A stretch of 64,000 nt of DNA from positions 4,960,001 through 5,024,000 of the forward strand of contig NZ_CP026304.1 of NCBI RefSeq assembly GCF_003054555.1, written 5' to 3'. Source of the stretch: Streptomyces lunaelactis (GTDB lineage: Bacteria > Actinomycetota > Actinomycetes > Streptomycetales > Streptomycetaceae). Of this stretch, positions 33,820 to 43,423 are shown piece by piece. Below the pieces are notes generated by a model. That model saw only the letters and a list, made by a program, of their open reading frames with translations. It did no database searches and was not told where the DNA came from. The translations under genes were made by a program, and so were the position numbers. How positions within the stretch are numbered: position 1 is the first letter of the stretch; each line of letters opens with the position of its first letter.

Positions 33820-35436
33820 ATGGCACCCAGGGCGGGCACCCCCGAGAGTTCGACAAAGTCGGGACTCGTCCTGCTGACGCTCGCGTCCGGGCAGTTCCTG
33901 ATGGCGCTCGACAGCTCCGTCATGAACGTTTCGATCGCGACGGTGGCCGACGATGTCGGCACCACCGTGACGGGGATCCAGGGGGCGATCACGGCCTACA
34001 CGCTCGTGATGGCGATGTTCATGATCCCTGGCGGCAAGATCGGCGCGATCATCGGCCACAGGCGTGCGTTCATGATCGGCTGCGTCATCTACGGCTGCGG
34101 ATCACTGACGACGGCGCTCGCCCCGAACCTGCCTGTGCTCCTGTTCGGCTGGTCGTTCCTCGAAGGCGTCGGGGCGGCGCTCATCCTGCCCGCGATCGTG
34201 GCCCTTGTCGCCGGCAACTTCGCCGCGGAACGGCGCCCCGCCGCCTACGGACTCGTCGCGGCCGCAGGAGCCGTGGCGATCGCGGTCGGGCCGATCATCG
34301 GGGGTGTCGCAACGACGTACTTCTCCTGGCGCTGGGTCTTCGCCGGTGAGGTCGCCATCGTGCTCGGCATCCTGCTGCTCACCCGCCGCATTGCCGACGC
34401 GCCGACCGGCCAACGCCACCGCCTCGATCTCGTCGGTGCTGTGCTCTCCGCTCTCGGACTCGGGATCTTCGTCTACGGCGTACTCCGCTCGGACGAATGG
34501 GGCTGGTTCCGGCCGAAGCCCGACGCACCCTCCTGGCTCGGGATCTCGCTGGTCGTGTGGCTGATGCTGGCGGGCATCCTCCTGATCTGGATCTTCCTGC
34601 GCTGGCAGGCCCGCATGGTGGAGCAGCGCAAGGAACCCCTCGTCGACCCGGCGCTCCTGAGGAACAAGCAGCTCACCGGCGGCCTGACGATGTTCTTCTT
34701 CCAGTACCTCGTGCAGATGGGCGTGTTCTTCGTCGTACCGCTCTACCTGTCGGTCGCACTCGGCCTGTCCACGCTCAAGACCGGCGCACGCATCCTGCCG
34801 CTCTCGCTGACACTGCTGGCCGCCGCGATCCTGATCCCGCGTCTCTTCCCGGACGTCTCACCGCGGCGGGTGGTGCGGCTCGGGATCCTTGCGTTGCTCG
34901 CGGGTGCGGTGGTCCTGATCGCCGCGCTCGACGCGGACGCCGGTGCGGAAATCGTCACCATCCCCCTCCTGTTGATCGGGCTCGGCATGGGCGCGCTGGC
35001 GTCCCAGCTCGGATCGGTCACTGTGTCCGCGGTGCCGGACAAGCAGAGCGCGGAGGTCGGCGGCATCCAGAACGCCGTCACCAACCTGGGCGCATCGATC
35101 GGTACGGCACTCGCCGGGTCGATCCTGATCGCCGCCCTGACGGCTTCGTTCCTGACCAGCGTCGAACAGAATGAGGCGATCCCGGCCGACGTCAAGAGCC
35201 AGGCGACCGTCGAACTCCAAAGTGGCGTGCCCTTCCTGTCGGACGCCCAGCTCAAGGACGCCCTCGACGAATCGGGCACGAGCGCGGAGGTGACCCAGGC
35301 CGCGCTCGACGCGAACGCGGAGGCGAGGCTCGACGGCCTGCGCGCCGCACTCGCCATCCTCGCTCTCGCCGCGCTCCTCGCCCTGTTCTTCACCCAGCGG
35401 ATCCCGACCACCCAGCCCCGCTCGACGGAACCGTAG
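33820..35436 (+). CDS. MFS drug/solute exporter, DHA2 type (14 helices)
   Basis: A 538-residue proton-coupled efflux protein. Fourteen predicted helices and motif A-like PGGKIGAIIGHRRAF after helix 2 fit the DHA2 (EmrB/QacA) family, as does ALDSSVMNVSIATVADDV in helix 1. Helix 5 (motif C-like) is VAIAVGPIIGGVAT. An extended loop near 450-500 is acidic. ATG 33820 was chosen as nearest to helix 1. ATG 33748 and 33697 are open alternatives. No regulator is adjacent, and the substrate is unknown. Confidence 0.88.
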   Translation: MAPRAGTPESSTKSGLVLLTLASGQFLMALDSSVMNVSIATVADDVGTTVTGIQGAITAYTLVMAMFMIPGGKIGAIIGHRRAFMIGCVIYGCGSLTTALAPNLPVLLFGWSFLEGVGAALILPAIVALVAGNFAAERRPAAYGLVAAAGAVAIAVGPIIGGVATTYFSWRWVFAGEVAIVLGILLLTRRIADAPTGQRHRLDLVGAVLSALGLGIFVYGVLRSDEWGWFRPKPDAPSWLGISLVVWLMLAGILLIWIFLRWQARMVEQRKEPLVDPALLRNKQLTGGLTMFFFQYLVQMGVFFVVPLYLSVALGLSTLKTGARILPLSLTLLAAAILIPRLFPDVSPRRVVRLGILALLAGAVVLIAALDADAGAEIVTIPLLLIGLGMGALASQLGSVTVSAVPDKQSAEVGGIQNAVTNLGASIGTALAGSILIAALTASFLTSVEQNEAIPADVKSQATVELQSGVPFLSDAQLKDALDESGTSAEVTQAALDANAEARLDGLRAALAILALAALLALFFTQRIPTTQPRSTEP

Positions 35437-35506
35437 CGCAGATGGTGTTCGGCCCATCGGTGGTCCGGGCCGGTGAGATCCGGTGCGGACCGGTTCGCGT
35501 CTCGCG

Positions 35507-35800
35507 TCAGTCGTCTTCGCTTCGCGGGGCCTCCTCTGTGCCTGCCACCGCCTGCGATGGCGCTGTCCGGGCCGGCGCGGTCGGCCACTTGAACTCGATC
35601 TCCAGCTCGATCTCCCCGTTACCGACCTCGACCTCTATCTCGCTGCGAAGGTCGTCGGGGATCCGCAGGCTCAGTCTCCCGGGGCCGAGTTCCAGTTCGG
35701 CATCACCACCGTGCTTCAGTGCGGCCGCGAGCGCCGTGAGCTGATCAGCTGCCTCAAGGCGTGTCAGCGAGCGCTTCTGCTCAAACTTGAGGTCCTTCAT
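35507..35800 (-). CDS. amphi-Trp domain protein
   Basis: A 97-residue protein of the amphi-Trp family. An N-terminal helix (FEQKRSLTRLEAADQLTALAAALK) is followed by a beta-rich acidic part ending in the signature EIEVEVGNGEIELEIEFKW. A Pro/Ala/Glu tail follows. The family has no assigned activity. GGAGAC lies seven bases upstream of the ATG but within one arm of an inverted repeat, which may limit translation. Confidence 0.85.
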   Translation of the reverse strand: MKDLKFEQKRSLTRLEAADQLTALAAALKHGGDAELELGPGRLSLRIPDDLRSEIEVEVGNGEIELEIEFKWPTAPARTAPSQAVAGTEEAPRSEDD

Positions 35801-35801
35801 G

Positions 35802-35868
35802 GATGTCTCCGATCCGGCAGAAACGGTAGATAACGCCCATTCTGGGGCCATGTGCCGGATCGGACATC
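35802..35868 (-). promoter_or_regulatory. Inverted repeat that would pair with the amphi-Trp RBS
   Basis: Arms at 35802-35819 and 35853-35868 pair over 16 bp with a single bulged base. Read on the minus strand, the upstream arm GATGTCCGATCCGGCA can pair with the segment containing GGAGACATCC, the ribosome-binding site. It may be a translational hairpin or a protein operator. Confidence 0.5.
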
Positions 35869-35952
35869 CTCTGTACCGAGGTTCGCCCGGCGGTCGAGCG
35901 GTGGTTATCGGCCGGGTGAGACCGGACCGCCCCTCAGCCCGGACACCATGAT

Positions 35953-36834
35953 CTACGGTGTTGCGGCGCTCTCCATCCGGCCGCGCAGGTGCGCCGCGTC
36001 CTGGGCGGGCGGCAATCCGTAGGCGCGCCGGTACTCGCGGCTGAACTGGGTCGGGCTCGCGTATCCGACCGCTTCCGCGACCAGCGCGGCCGTGGTGCCG
36101 CCGGCGACCAGTCTCCGGCGTGCCTCCTGCAGCCGCAGGTGCCTCTGGAACCGCAGGGGGCTCATCCCGGTAGCGGCCTTGAAGTGCCGGTGCAGCGTGG
36201 CGGTGCTCATGTGCGCCACGGCCGCGATCTCCTCGACGGTGAGCGGTTCGGTGTAGTGCGCGCTGATCCATCCCGCGGCCTCGCGCACCCGTGCCGTGCC
36301 GGAGTCGGCGAGCGCGAACTGGCGCAGGTGCGGTCCGAGGGGGCTGCCGAGCAGCCGGTAGAGGATCTCGCTCTCGGTACGGGCTGCCAGGGGGCGGATG
36401 TCCTCGGGGGCGTCCAGGAGCCGTACCCACCGGGTGACCGCGTCGAGGAGCTCCGGTGTCATCAGGGCGATGCCCTGCCCGGCGGGATGGGGCTGCGGAC
36501 GCGGGCTCGATCCGTCCAGTTCCAGCAGCAGGTCCGCGAGCACCCGGCTGTCGAGCCGCAGCACCGCCGAGCGGTACGGCACCTGCTCGAACACGCACGT
36601 GACCGGCAGCACGAACGAATTGAGGAACATCTCGCCGCGCCCTGCCACCCAGCTCCGGTCACCCGCGACGGTGCGCTTGGCGCCGCCGGCGATGAAGCAG
36701 ACCATCGGCTCGTACAGGAGGTCGGCGGGGGCGACCGGTTCCTCGAGTGCGACCACCGTGAGGCGTGGCACCGCTGTGTCGGACCACCGGCCGTCGCTGT
36801 GCCGGGCGATGGCCGCCGCGAGCCGGTCCACCAT
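35953..36834 (-). CDS. AraC-family regulator with cupin-like N-terminal domain
   Basis: A 293-residue transcription factor. The AraC_N sensor domain (about residues 15-170; FIAGGAKRTVAGD, VLPVTCVFEQVPY) precedes two helix-turn-helix units (about 190-285; VEEIAAVAHMSTATLHRHFK and VAEAVGYASPTQFSREYRR). ATG 36834 was chosen because AGGGAGTGGGG precedes it. It is divergent from the aldo/keto reductase gene, its likely target. Confidence 0.92.
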   Translation of the reverse strand: MVDRLAAAIARHSDGRWSDTAVPRLTVVALEEPVAPADLLYEPMVCFIAGGAKRTVAGDRSWVAGRGEMFLNSFVLPVTCVFEQVPYRSAVLRLDSRVLADLLLELDGSSPRPQPHPAGQGIALMTPELLDAVTRWVRLLDAPEDIRPLAARTESEILYRLLGSPLGPHLRQFALADSGTARVREAAGWISAHYTEPLTVEEIAAVAHMSTATLHRHFKAATGMSPLRFQRHLRLQEARRRLVAGGTTAALVAEAVGYASPTQFSREYRRAYGLPPAQDAAHLRGRMESAATP

Positions 36835-36890
36835 GCGTCGCCCCACTCCCTGAGAGTTTTGGGCAACACTATGCGATCTGCGGCCCATGA

Positions 36891-37931
<1,041 letters not shown>

Positions 37932-38013
37932 CGCCCGCTGCGCGGAGCGGGCGGGCGGATGCACGACACGGCCGTGCGACCTGCTGTTCACCGCCGCCGG
38001 AGCTGAGCAGCGG

Positions 38014-38778
38014 TCAGAGTTCGCGGTGGACCTTGGAGTTGGAGGCCTGGGCGCGGGGGCGGACCACCAGCAGGTCGATGTTGACGTGGGAGGGGCGGGT
38101 GACCGCCCAGGTGATGGTGTCGGCCACGTCGTCCGCGGTGAGGGGCTCGGCCACGCCCGCGTAGACCTTGGCGGCCTTCTCCTCGTCGCCGCGGAAGCGG
38201 GTCGTGGCGAACTCCTCCGTCTTGACCATGCCGGGGGCGATCTCGATCACGCGGACCGGGGTGCCGACGATCTCCAGGCGCAGGGTCTCGGCGAGGACGC
38301 GGGCGCCGTTCTTCGCGGCGACGTAGCCCGCGCCGCCCTCGTAGGCGGCGTGGCCGGCGGTGGAGGAGAGGATCACCACGGTGCCGTCGCCGCTCGCCGT
38401 GAGGGCGGGCAGCAGGGCCTGGGTGGTGTGGAGGGTGCCGATGACGTTGACCTCGTACATCGTGCGCCAGTCGGCGGGGTCGCCGGTGGCGACGGGGTCC
38501 GCGCCCAGTGCGCCGCCGGCGTTGTTGATGAGGACGTCGCAGCGGTCGAGGGAGGCGGCGAAGGTGTCGACCGCCGGGCGGTCGGTGACGTCGAGGGCGT
38601 ACGCGGTGGCCCGGTGGCCCGCGGCGATGAGTTCGGCGGCGAGCGCCTCGATGCGGTCCTTGCGGCGGGCGGTGAGGGCGACGTGGTAGCCGGCGGCGGC
38701 GAGTTGGCGTGCGGTGGCGGCACCGATGCCGCCGCTGGCTCCGGTGACGACGGCGACGGGGGTCCCAGCGGCGGTCAT
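38014..38778 (-). CDS. Short-chain dehydrogenase/reductase
   Basis: A 254-residue classical SDR. The cofactor motif is TGASGGIGAATA at residues 13-24, NNAGGALG marks the NNAG strand, the catalytic serine is in ILSSTAG and the YxxxK motif is YVAAKNGA. The ARRKDR sequence after beta 2 favours NADP. GCGAGGAG precedes the ATG. It is close to YdfG/serine-dehydrogenase-like members, but the substrate is not determinable. Confidence 0.93.
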   Translation of the reverse strand: MTAAGTPVAVVTGASGGIGAATARQLAAAGYHVALTARRKDRIEALAAELIAAGHRATAYALDVTDRPAVDTFAASLDRCDVLINNAGGALGADPVATGDPADWRTMYEVNVIGTLHTTQALLPALTASGDGTVVILSSTAGHAAYEGGAGYVAAKNGARVLAETLRLEIVGTPVRVIEIAPGMVKTEEFATTRFRGDEEKAAKVYAGVAEPLTADDVADTITWAVTRPSHVNIDLLVVRPRAQASNSKVHREL

Positions 38779-38921
38779 GTCGTACTCCTCGCGCGTGTGA
38801 TCGATACGCGGCCAGGATAGGCGGCGCCGATGGGCGGCGCGGATGCGCGGCGCCGTTGCGCGGCTCTCGGCGGTCTCCGGTCGATCATGGACAGGACCTG
38901 GGGACCGGTGGCGCGACGGAG

Positions 38922-39257
38922 TCAGTGGCCGCGCGGGGCGTACATGATCACGGCCATGCCCGCCAGGCAGATCAAGGCTCCGGTCACGTCCCAGCGGTCG
39001 GGGCGGTAGCCGTCGGCGACCATGCCCCAGGCGATCGAGCCCGCCACGAAGACTCCGCCGTACGCGGCGAGGATGCGGCCGAACTCGCCCTCCGGCTGGA
39101 GCGTCGCGACGAAGCCGTACGCACCCAGGGCGATGACTCCCGCGCCGATCCAGATCCAGCCCCGGTGCTCCTTGAGGCCCTGCCAGACGAGCCAGGCGCC
39201 GCCGATTTCGAAGAGGGCGGCGAGGACGAAGAGGGCGGCGGACCGGGCGACGAGCAT
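38922..39257 (-). CDS. YnfA/UPF0060 small membrane protein
   Basis: A 111-residue integral membrane protein with four helices ([64 protein letters not shown]). This is the complete UPF0060 (YnfA) pattern. The family resembles small multidrug transporters, with export activity reported in some enterobacteria. It stands alone. Confidence 0.9.
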   Translation of the reverse strand: MLVARSAALFVLAALFEIGGAWLVWQGLKEHRGWIWIGAGVIALGAYGFVATLQPEGEFGRILAAYGGVFVAGSIAWGMVADGYRPDRWDVTGALICLAGMAVIMYAPRGH

Positions 39258-39345
39258 GGCGACAGGGTGTCACGTGAGACGCCCGGGACTCGCCGGAGCT
39301 GACGGGCAATCAGGGCATAAGGGAGATTATGGGTATCTTCTGCCT

Positions 39346-39828
39346 ATGTGTCTGATGCGCAAGGTGCTGTGGGCGGCGTCCGCCGCAGTGGTGTTGGTGG
39401 TCTGTACGGGGGCGAGCGCGGGCGCGGGCGACCGGGCGATCGCGCCGGAGGCGGATGTGGCGCACCACGGCCGTGTCGCGCTCACGAACGGCCGGCTCTC
39501 GGTCCGGCTGCTGACGGAGAGCCATGGTCCCGGAAGCCTCGCGAACGCAACGGTGCGGCTGGCCTTCTCGGTGTCGCCGGCCGGGGCTCAGGCGCTGCCG
39601 GCGGGATGTCTGTGGGCCGGGGACCGGATGGTGTTCTGCGCGACGGGCGCGCTACGGGCCGGCGGGGTCGGGCGGCAGTTCGCGCTCGAACTGAGGACGG
39701 TGGGGGCGCCCGACGAGGTGGTCGTGACCGTCGGCACGCAGTGGAACGGCGGCGCGACCGACCGGAACCCGCAGAACAACGAGCACCGGGTGCTGGCGCC
39801 GGCGACCGGCGACTCGTACGCATTCTGA
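39346..39828 (+). CDS. Secreted hypothetical protein
   Basis: A 160-residue exported protein. The signal peptide lies at about residues 1-28 (VLWAASAAVVLVVCTGASAGA). The mature part is a predicted beta-sandwich with VALTNGRLSVRLLTESHGPGSLANATVRL, resembling CARDB/DUF11-type surface domains. A late NPQNNEHRVLAPATGDS fits the same type. The start may be ATG 39346 or ATG 39355. The last codons and the stop are duplicated just downstream. Confidence 0.65.
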   Translation: MCLMRKVLWAASAAVVLVVCTGASAGAGDRAIAPEADVAHHGRVALTNGRLSVRLLTESHGPGSLANATVRLAFSVSPAGAQALPAGCLWAGDRMVFCATGALRAGGVGRQFALELRTVGAPDEVVVTVGTQWNGGATDRNPQNNEHRVLAPATGDSYAF

Positions 39829-39861
39829 GCGCGTGCCCGGCGACTCGTACGTCTTCTGATC
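39810..39861. repeat. Duplicated 3' end of the secreted protein gene
   Basis: GGCGACTCGTACGCATTCTGA, the end of the gene, is followed about 30 bases later by GGCGACTCGTACGTCTTCTGA. The second copy lies past the stop. Confidence 0.7.
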
Positions 39862-39904
39862 GGGCGAACGGCGAGCGGGCGCCTTCTGGGCCGGTGTCCT
39901 GCCC

Positions 39905-40642
39905 GTGGGCGACACTGGGCCGGTGATTGTCGAACGCGCATACGTCCACCTGCCCTCGTGCGACGAGGGCGAGTGGCCCTGGTCGGTGCCCTGCGTCCGG
40001 CAGCTGCTCGACGAGGGGCTGCGCTTCACCGCACCCGTGACCTTTCTGGTCGGTGAGAACGGCTCGGGGAAGTCGACCCTGGTCGAGGCGCTGGCGGAGG
40101 GTTTCGGGCTGGACTCGTACGGCGGCTCCCACGACTGGCGATACGCCTCCCACCGCGGAAAGTCGGTGCTCGGCGAGCGCGTGCGGTTCGACGCGGCACC
40201 CCGCGGGCGCCGGATGGTCGCCAGCTGGTCGGCGCGCAAGGGGTTCTTCCTGCGGGCCGAGACCGCTCTGGACGCCCTGGGCCGGGAGGGCTTCCAGCCG
40301 GATTCGGTGAGCCATGGTGAAGGCTTTCTCGCGGCGTTCCGGGGGAAGTTCCTGCAGACCGGGCTCTACGTGATGGACGAGCCGGAGGCCGCGCTCTCCT
40401 TCTCCTCCTGCCTTGAACTGATCGGTCATGTCGACCAGTTGGTGAAGCAGGGCGGCCAGGTCATCTGCGCCACGCACTCGCCGCTGCTGACCGCCCTGCC
40501 CGGCGCGGACATCGTCGAGGTGGGCGAGCACGGCATGCGGCGGGTCGCGTGGCGGGAGCTGGGTGTCGTCGACCACTGGCGCCGGTATCTCGCAGATCCG
40601 CAGGCCTACCTGCGCCACATCCTCGACCCGCCGACGGACTGA
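39905..40642 (+). CDS. AAA/ABC-type ATPase
   Basis: A 245-residue ATPase related to the SMC/ABC and YbbA-like stand-alone class. Walker A is VGENGSGKSTLVEAL (about residues 47-61), a signature-like VSHGEGFLAAFRGKF follows, Walker B is LYVMDEPEAALS and the switch histidine is CATHSP. There is no membrane partner nearby, so a transport role is unlikely. GTG 39905 was chosen. GTG 39923 is equally possible because neither has a clear ribosome-binding site. Confidence 0.85.
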   Translation: MGDTGPVIVERAYVHLPSCDEGEWPWSVPCVRQLLDEGLRFTAPVTFLVGENGSGKSTLVEALAEGFGLDSYGGSHDWRYASHRGKSVLGERVRFDAAPRGRRMVASWSARKGFFLRAETALDALGREGFQPDSVSHGEGFLAAFRGKFLQTGLYVMDEPEAALSFSSCLELIGHVDQLVKQGGQVICATHSPLLTALPGADIVEVGEHGMRRVAWRELGVVDHWRRYLADPQAYLRHILDPPTD

Positions 40643-40683
40643 CCGGGGCGGCCGCCCCGCCTGGCCGGCGCCGACGGACTGAC
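40630..40683. repeat. Duplicated 3' end of the ATPase gene around a terminator-like palindrome
   Basis: GCCGACGGACTGAC, which includes the stop codon, occurs at 40630-40643 and again at 40670-40683. Between the copies is the palindrome GGGGCGGCCGCCCC (about 40645-40658), a likely terminator stem. Confidence 0.7.
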
Positions 40684-40742
40684 TCGGCCGGCGGAGCCGC
40701 CGTGGCGGACGGAGGTGTGCGTTCGGTCCGTACGATCTCTGC

Positions 40743-41225
40743 ATGACGCAGAAGAATGCGGCCGGTCGCGGCAGGCTCATGGAAGAGCTGTCCACCGCCT
40801 CACGCCGCTACATGGCCTCGTACGCCCTGTTCAACCAGGCTCTCGCCGATCATCTGCGGCTCCACCCCACCGATCTGCAGTGCCTCAACCTGCTGGCGCT
40901 GGAGCCCGGTCCGGTAACCACCGGGCGGGTTGCCGAGCTCACCGGTCTGACCACCGGGTCCGCGACGCGGCTCGTCGACCGGCTGGAGAGGGCCGGGTAT
41001 GTCACGCGCGAGCGCGACATCGAGGACCGGCGGCGGGTGCTGGTGACCCTGGTGCCCGAGCGCATGGCGGAGTTCGGCGCGGTGTGGCAGAAGCTGAACG
41101 GTTCCTGGTACGCCATGTTCGACGCGTACAGCGATGAGGAGATCGCGCTCCTCACGGCCCATATGCGGCGGACCGTGGAGCTCAGCGCGGCGCAGGTCGA
41201 GCGGCTGCGAAGCGGGGAGCTCTGA
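40743..41225 (+). CDS. MarR-family regulator
   Basis: A 160-residue winged-helix repressor-type protein. The recognition region is VAELTGLTTGSATRLVDRLERAGYVTRE and the wing is DIEDRRRVLVTLV, both textbook MarR features. The ligand and target are unknown. The gene is followed by debris of other regulator genes, so its original target may be lost. Confidence 0.92.
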   Translation: MTQKNAAGRGRLMEELSTASRRYMASYALFNQALADHLRLHPTDLQCLNLLALEPGPVTTGRVAELTGLTTGSATRLVDRLERAGYVTRERDIEDRRRVLVTLVPERMAEFGAVWQKLNGSWYAMFDAYSDEEIALLTAHMRRTVELSAAQVERLRSGEL

Positions 41226-41268
41226 GAGGTCGTGGACGACGTCAACGGACGTGTGGGACATGCCCGGC

Positions 41269-41331
41269 TCAGTGGCGGGCGAAGGTCCGGCGGTAGGCGG
41301 AGGGGCTGGTGCCGGTGGCCCTGCGGAAGCG
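41269..41331 (-). pseudogene. C-terminal fragment of an AraC/GlxA-type regulator
   Basis: Twenty codons plus a stop (RFRRATGTSPSAYRRTFARH) are a close match to the end of the intact GlxA-type regulator 180 bases away (RFRRVTGTSPNAYRRAFQGQ). Nothing remains upstream. This is a broken duplicate. Confidence 0.75.
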
Positions 41332-41483
41332 TGGAGCCGCCGTTCGATGCGGGTCGGCCCGAGCTGGCACCTGCGGCCGTCCTCGGACGCCTCACGGCGA
41401 TGATGGCCGGGCCCGTCGGAGAGATCACGCGGGCGTTGCAGGACCTGCGCCTGGTCGAACCGGGCCGCGCGGTCGTCGGCTGA
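41332..41483 (+). pseudogene. Unidentified C-terminal gene fragment
   Basis: About 50 plus-strand codons with good codon bias (AAVLGRLTAMMAGPVGEITR, ending VEPGRAVVG and TGA) begin exactly where the AraC fragment stops. They have no start of their own. This is probably the tail of a deleted gene joined to the fragment by recombination. I cannot name the family. Confidence 0.45.
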
Positions 41484-41513
41484 CCCGCCGCCGGAGGCCC
41501 CGACACACCGGCA

Positions 41514-42467
41514 TCACTGCGCGGCCTGGCCCTGGAAGGCGCGGCGGTAGGCGTTCGGGCTCGTGCCGGTGACACGCCGGAAGCGGTCCCGGAAGGCGGT
41601 CGGCGAGCCGAAGCCGACCTGGGAAGCAATCCGGTCGACAGGGTGGCCGGTGGTCTCCAGCAGGTACTGGGCCTGGCGGATCCGGGCGCGGTGCAGCCAC
41701 TGCAGGGGCGAGGTGCCGGTCTGCTCGCGGAAGCGCCGGTTGAGGGTGCGCACGCTCATGCCGGCCTGCGCGGCGACCTCGTCGAGGGTGAGCTCGCGGC
41801 GAGTGTTGTCCTCCATCCAGCGCAGCAGTGGCTCCAGCACCGATCCGTGCGGGGCGGGTGGCTGCTCGTGGACGATGAACTGCGCCTGCCCGCCGTCGCG
41901 TTCCAGCGGCATAACGGAAAGCCTGGCGGCGTCCGCGGCCACGGCCGAGCCGTGGTCGCGCCGGATCAGGTGCAGGCACAGGTCCAGTCCGGCGGCGGCT
42001 CCGGCCGAGGTCAGGAACTGCCCGTTGTCGACGTAGAGCACGTCGGGGTCCACCTCGACCGCAGGGAACCGTGCCGCCAGCAGCGGCGCGGCCACCCAGT
42101 GGGTGGTGGCGCGCAGTCCGTCCAGCAGACCCGTGGCAGCGAGGACGAAAGCACCCGCGCAGATCGACGCGATCCGGGTGCCGCGGCCGGCGGCCTCGCG
42201 CAGCGCGTCGAGGACCTCTGGCGGGATGGGCACATCGGGGTCGGCCACGCCGGGCAGCACGATGGTGTCCGCCTCCGCGAGGGCCTGCAGCGGCCAGGGC
42301 GCCCTGAGGGTGAAGGCGCCGGCGTCGACCTCACCGGCGGGCGCGCAGACCCGGACGCGGTAGGCGGGGCGGCCGTCGGGCAGCCGGGTGCGTCCGAAGA
42401 CCTCGATGGGGGTGGACAGGTCGAAGGCGATGACTCCGTCCAGCGCGAGGACGGCCACGGTATGCAT
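41514..42467 (-). CDS. GlxA-family regulator (DJ-1/PfpI domain plus AraC HTH)
   Basis: A 317-residue transcription factor. The N-terminal class I glutamine amidotransferase-like (DJ-1/PfpI) domain spans about residues 1-185, with the nucleophile-elbow cysteine in IASICAGAFVLA. The C-terminal AraC helix-turn-helix pair lies at about 215-312 (LDEVAAQAGMSVRTLNRRFR, IASQVGFGSPTAFRDRFRR). It is divergent from a gene for a free-standing DJ-1/PfpI protein and the three genes behind it, its likely regulon. Ligands of this group are mostly unknown. Confidence 0.93.
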   Translation of the reverse strand: MHTVAVLALDGVIAFDLSTPIEVFGRTRLPDGRPAYRVRVCAPAGEVDAGAFTLRAPWPLQALAEADTIVLPGVADPDVPIPPEVLDALREAAGRGTRIASICAGAFVLAATGLLDGLRATTHWVAAPLLAARFPAVEVDPDVLYVDNGQFLTSAGAAAGLDLCLHLIRRDHGSAVAADAARLSVMPLERDGGQAQFIVHEQPPAPHGSVLEPLLRWMEDNTRRELTLDEVAAQAGMSVRTLNRRFREQTGTSPLQWLHRARIRQAQYLLETTGHPVDRIASQVGFGSPTAFRDRFRRVTGTSPNAYRRAFQGQAAQ

Positions 42468-42561
42468 GGCCCAACCCTAGGGCTACACCGTGTTCCAGCC
42501 AAGCCGCTCAGGGGTCGATCCTATCGGTCCGACTGCCCGGAACCCCTGGTGAACAGCATCC

Positions 42562-42578
42562 TTCCGGTCTGGCCGGAA
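42562..42578. promoter_or_regulatory. Inverted repeat in the GlxA/DJ-1 divergent promoter region
   Basis: TTCCGG-TCTGG-CCGGAA lies between the two divergent genes and is a candidate operator for the GlxA-type regulator. Support is symmetry and position only. Confidence 0.35.
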
Positions 42579-42686
42579 TCTGTTGGAACCTGGCAATTCA
42601 GCCACTATTGATCATTGTCGGCGGTTACTACCGTCGGTTTCGGCGCCCCGCCCGGGGTGCCGCCCCTGGAGAGGAAACATCTACTG

Positions 42687-43355
42687 ATGCTGTGTCAGAT
42701 TGTGTTGTTCGACGGCTTCGACCCGCTGGACGTCATCGCCCCGTACGAGGTGCTGTTCGCCGGCTCGATGGCCGCGCCGGGCGCGCTGAGCGTCGAGCTG
42801 GTCTCGGCCGAGGGCCCGCGCGAGGTGCCCAGCGGCTCCGGGCTGCTCACGCTGCGGGCCACCGCCCGGCTCGACCCCCAGCGAGCGGACCTGGTCCTGG
42901 TGCCGGGAGCGGTGGGACCGCTCGGCGACCCGGACGACCCGGACGCCCCCGGCAGCGAGGACACCATCCCTGCCCTGCTGGCCCGTTCGATCACCACCGG
43001 GCTGCCCGCTCTGCTGAAAGAGGCCCTCGACCGGCCGGACTCGATCGTGGCCACCGTGTGCGGGGGTTCCATGGTGCTCGCCATGGCCGGGCTGATCGAA
43101 GGCCGCCACGCCACCACCAACCACCTTGGCCTGGACCTGCTGGACGCCACCGGCGTGGTCGCGATCGACGCCCGCGTCGTCGACGACGGCGACCTGGTGA
43201 GCGGCGCGGGCGTCACCTCCGGGCTGGACCTCGGCCTCTACCTGCTGGAGCGCGAACTCGGCCCGCGGATCGCGCACGCGGTGGAGCAGCTGTTCGCCCA
43301 CGAGCGCCGGGGCACCGTGTGGCGGGCCGCCGGCCCGGTCCCCGCCGCCTTCTGA
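42687..43355 (+). CDS. DJ-1/PfpI-family protein
   Basis: A 222-residue flavodoxin-like fold protein. Its nucleophile elbow cysteine is in VATVCGGSMVLAMAG, followed by the family pair ATTNHLGLDLL, as in isonitrile hydratase-like and intracellular-protease-like members. GGAGAGGA precedes the ATG at 42687. The frame is open upstream to 42615 but has no ribosome-binding site. It starts a four-gene operon and faces the related GlxA-type regulator. Confidence 0.88.
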   Translation: MLCQIVLFDGFDPLDVIAPYEVLFAGSMAAPGALSVELVSAEGPREVPSGSGLLTLRATARLDPQRADLVLVPGAVGPLGDPDDPDAPGSEDTIPALLARSITTGLPALLKEALDRPDSIVATVCGGSMVLAMAGLIEGRHATTNHLGLDLLDATGVVAIDARVVDDGDLVSGAGVTSGLDLGLYLLERELGPRIAHAVEQLFAHERRGTVWRAAGPVPAAF

Positions 43356-43423
43356 CGTCCCGCCCCCTGTCTCCGCCCAGAAACCCCATAAGCCCGAAAC
43401 CCCATAAGGAAGAGCGCACTCCC

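Noticed and set aside
33820..35436. MFS pump as a specific antibiotic resistance gene
   Set aside because: DHA2 transporters are too broad in substrate to assign, and no biosynthetic cluster or drug regulator is adjacent.
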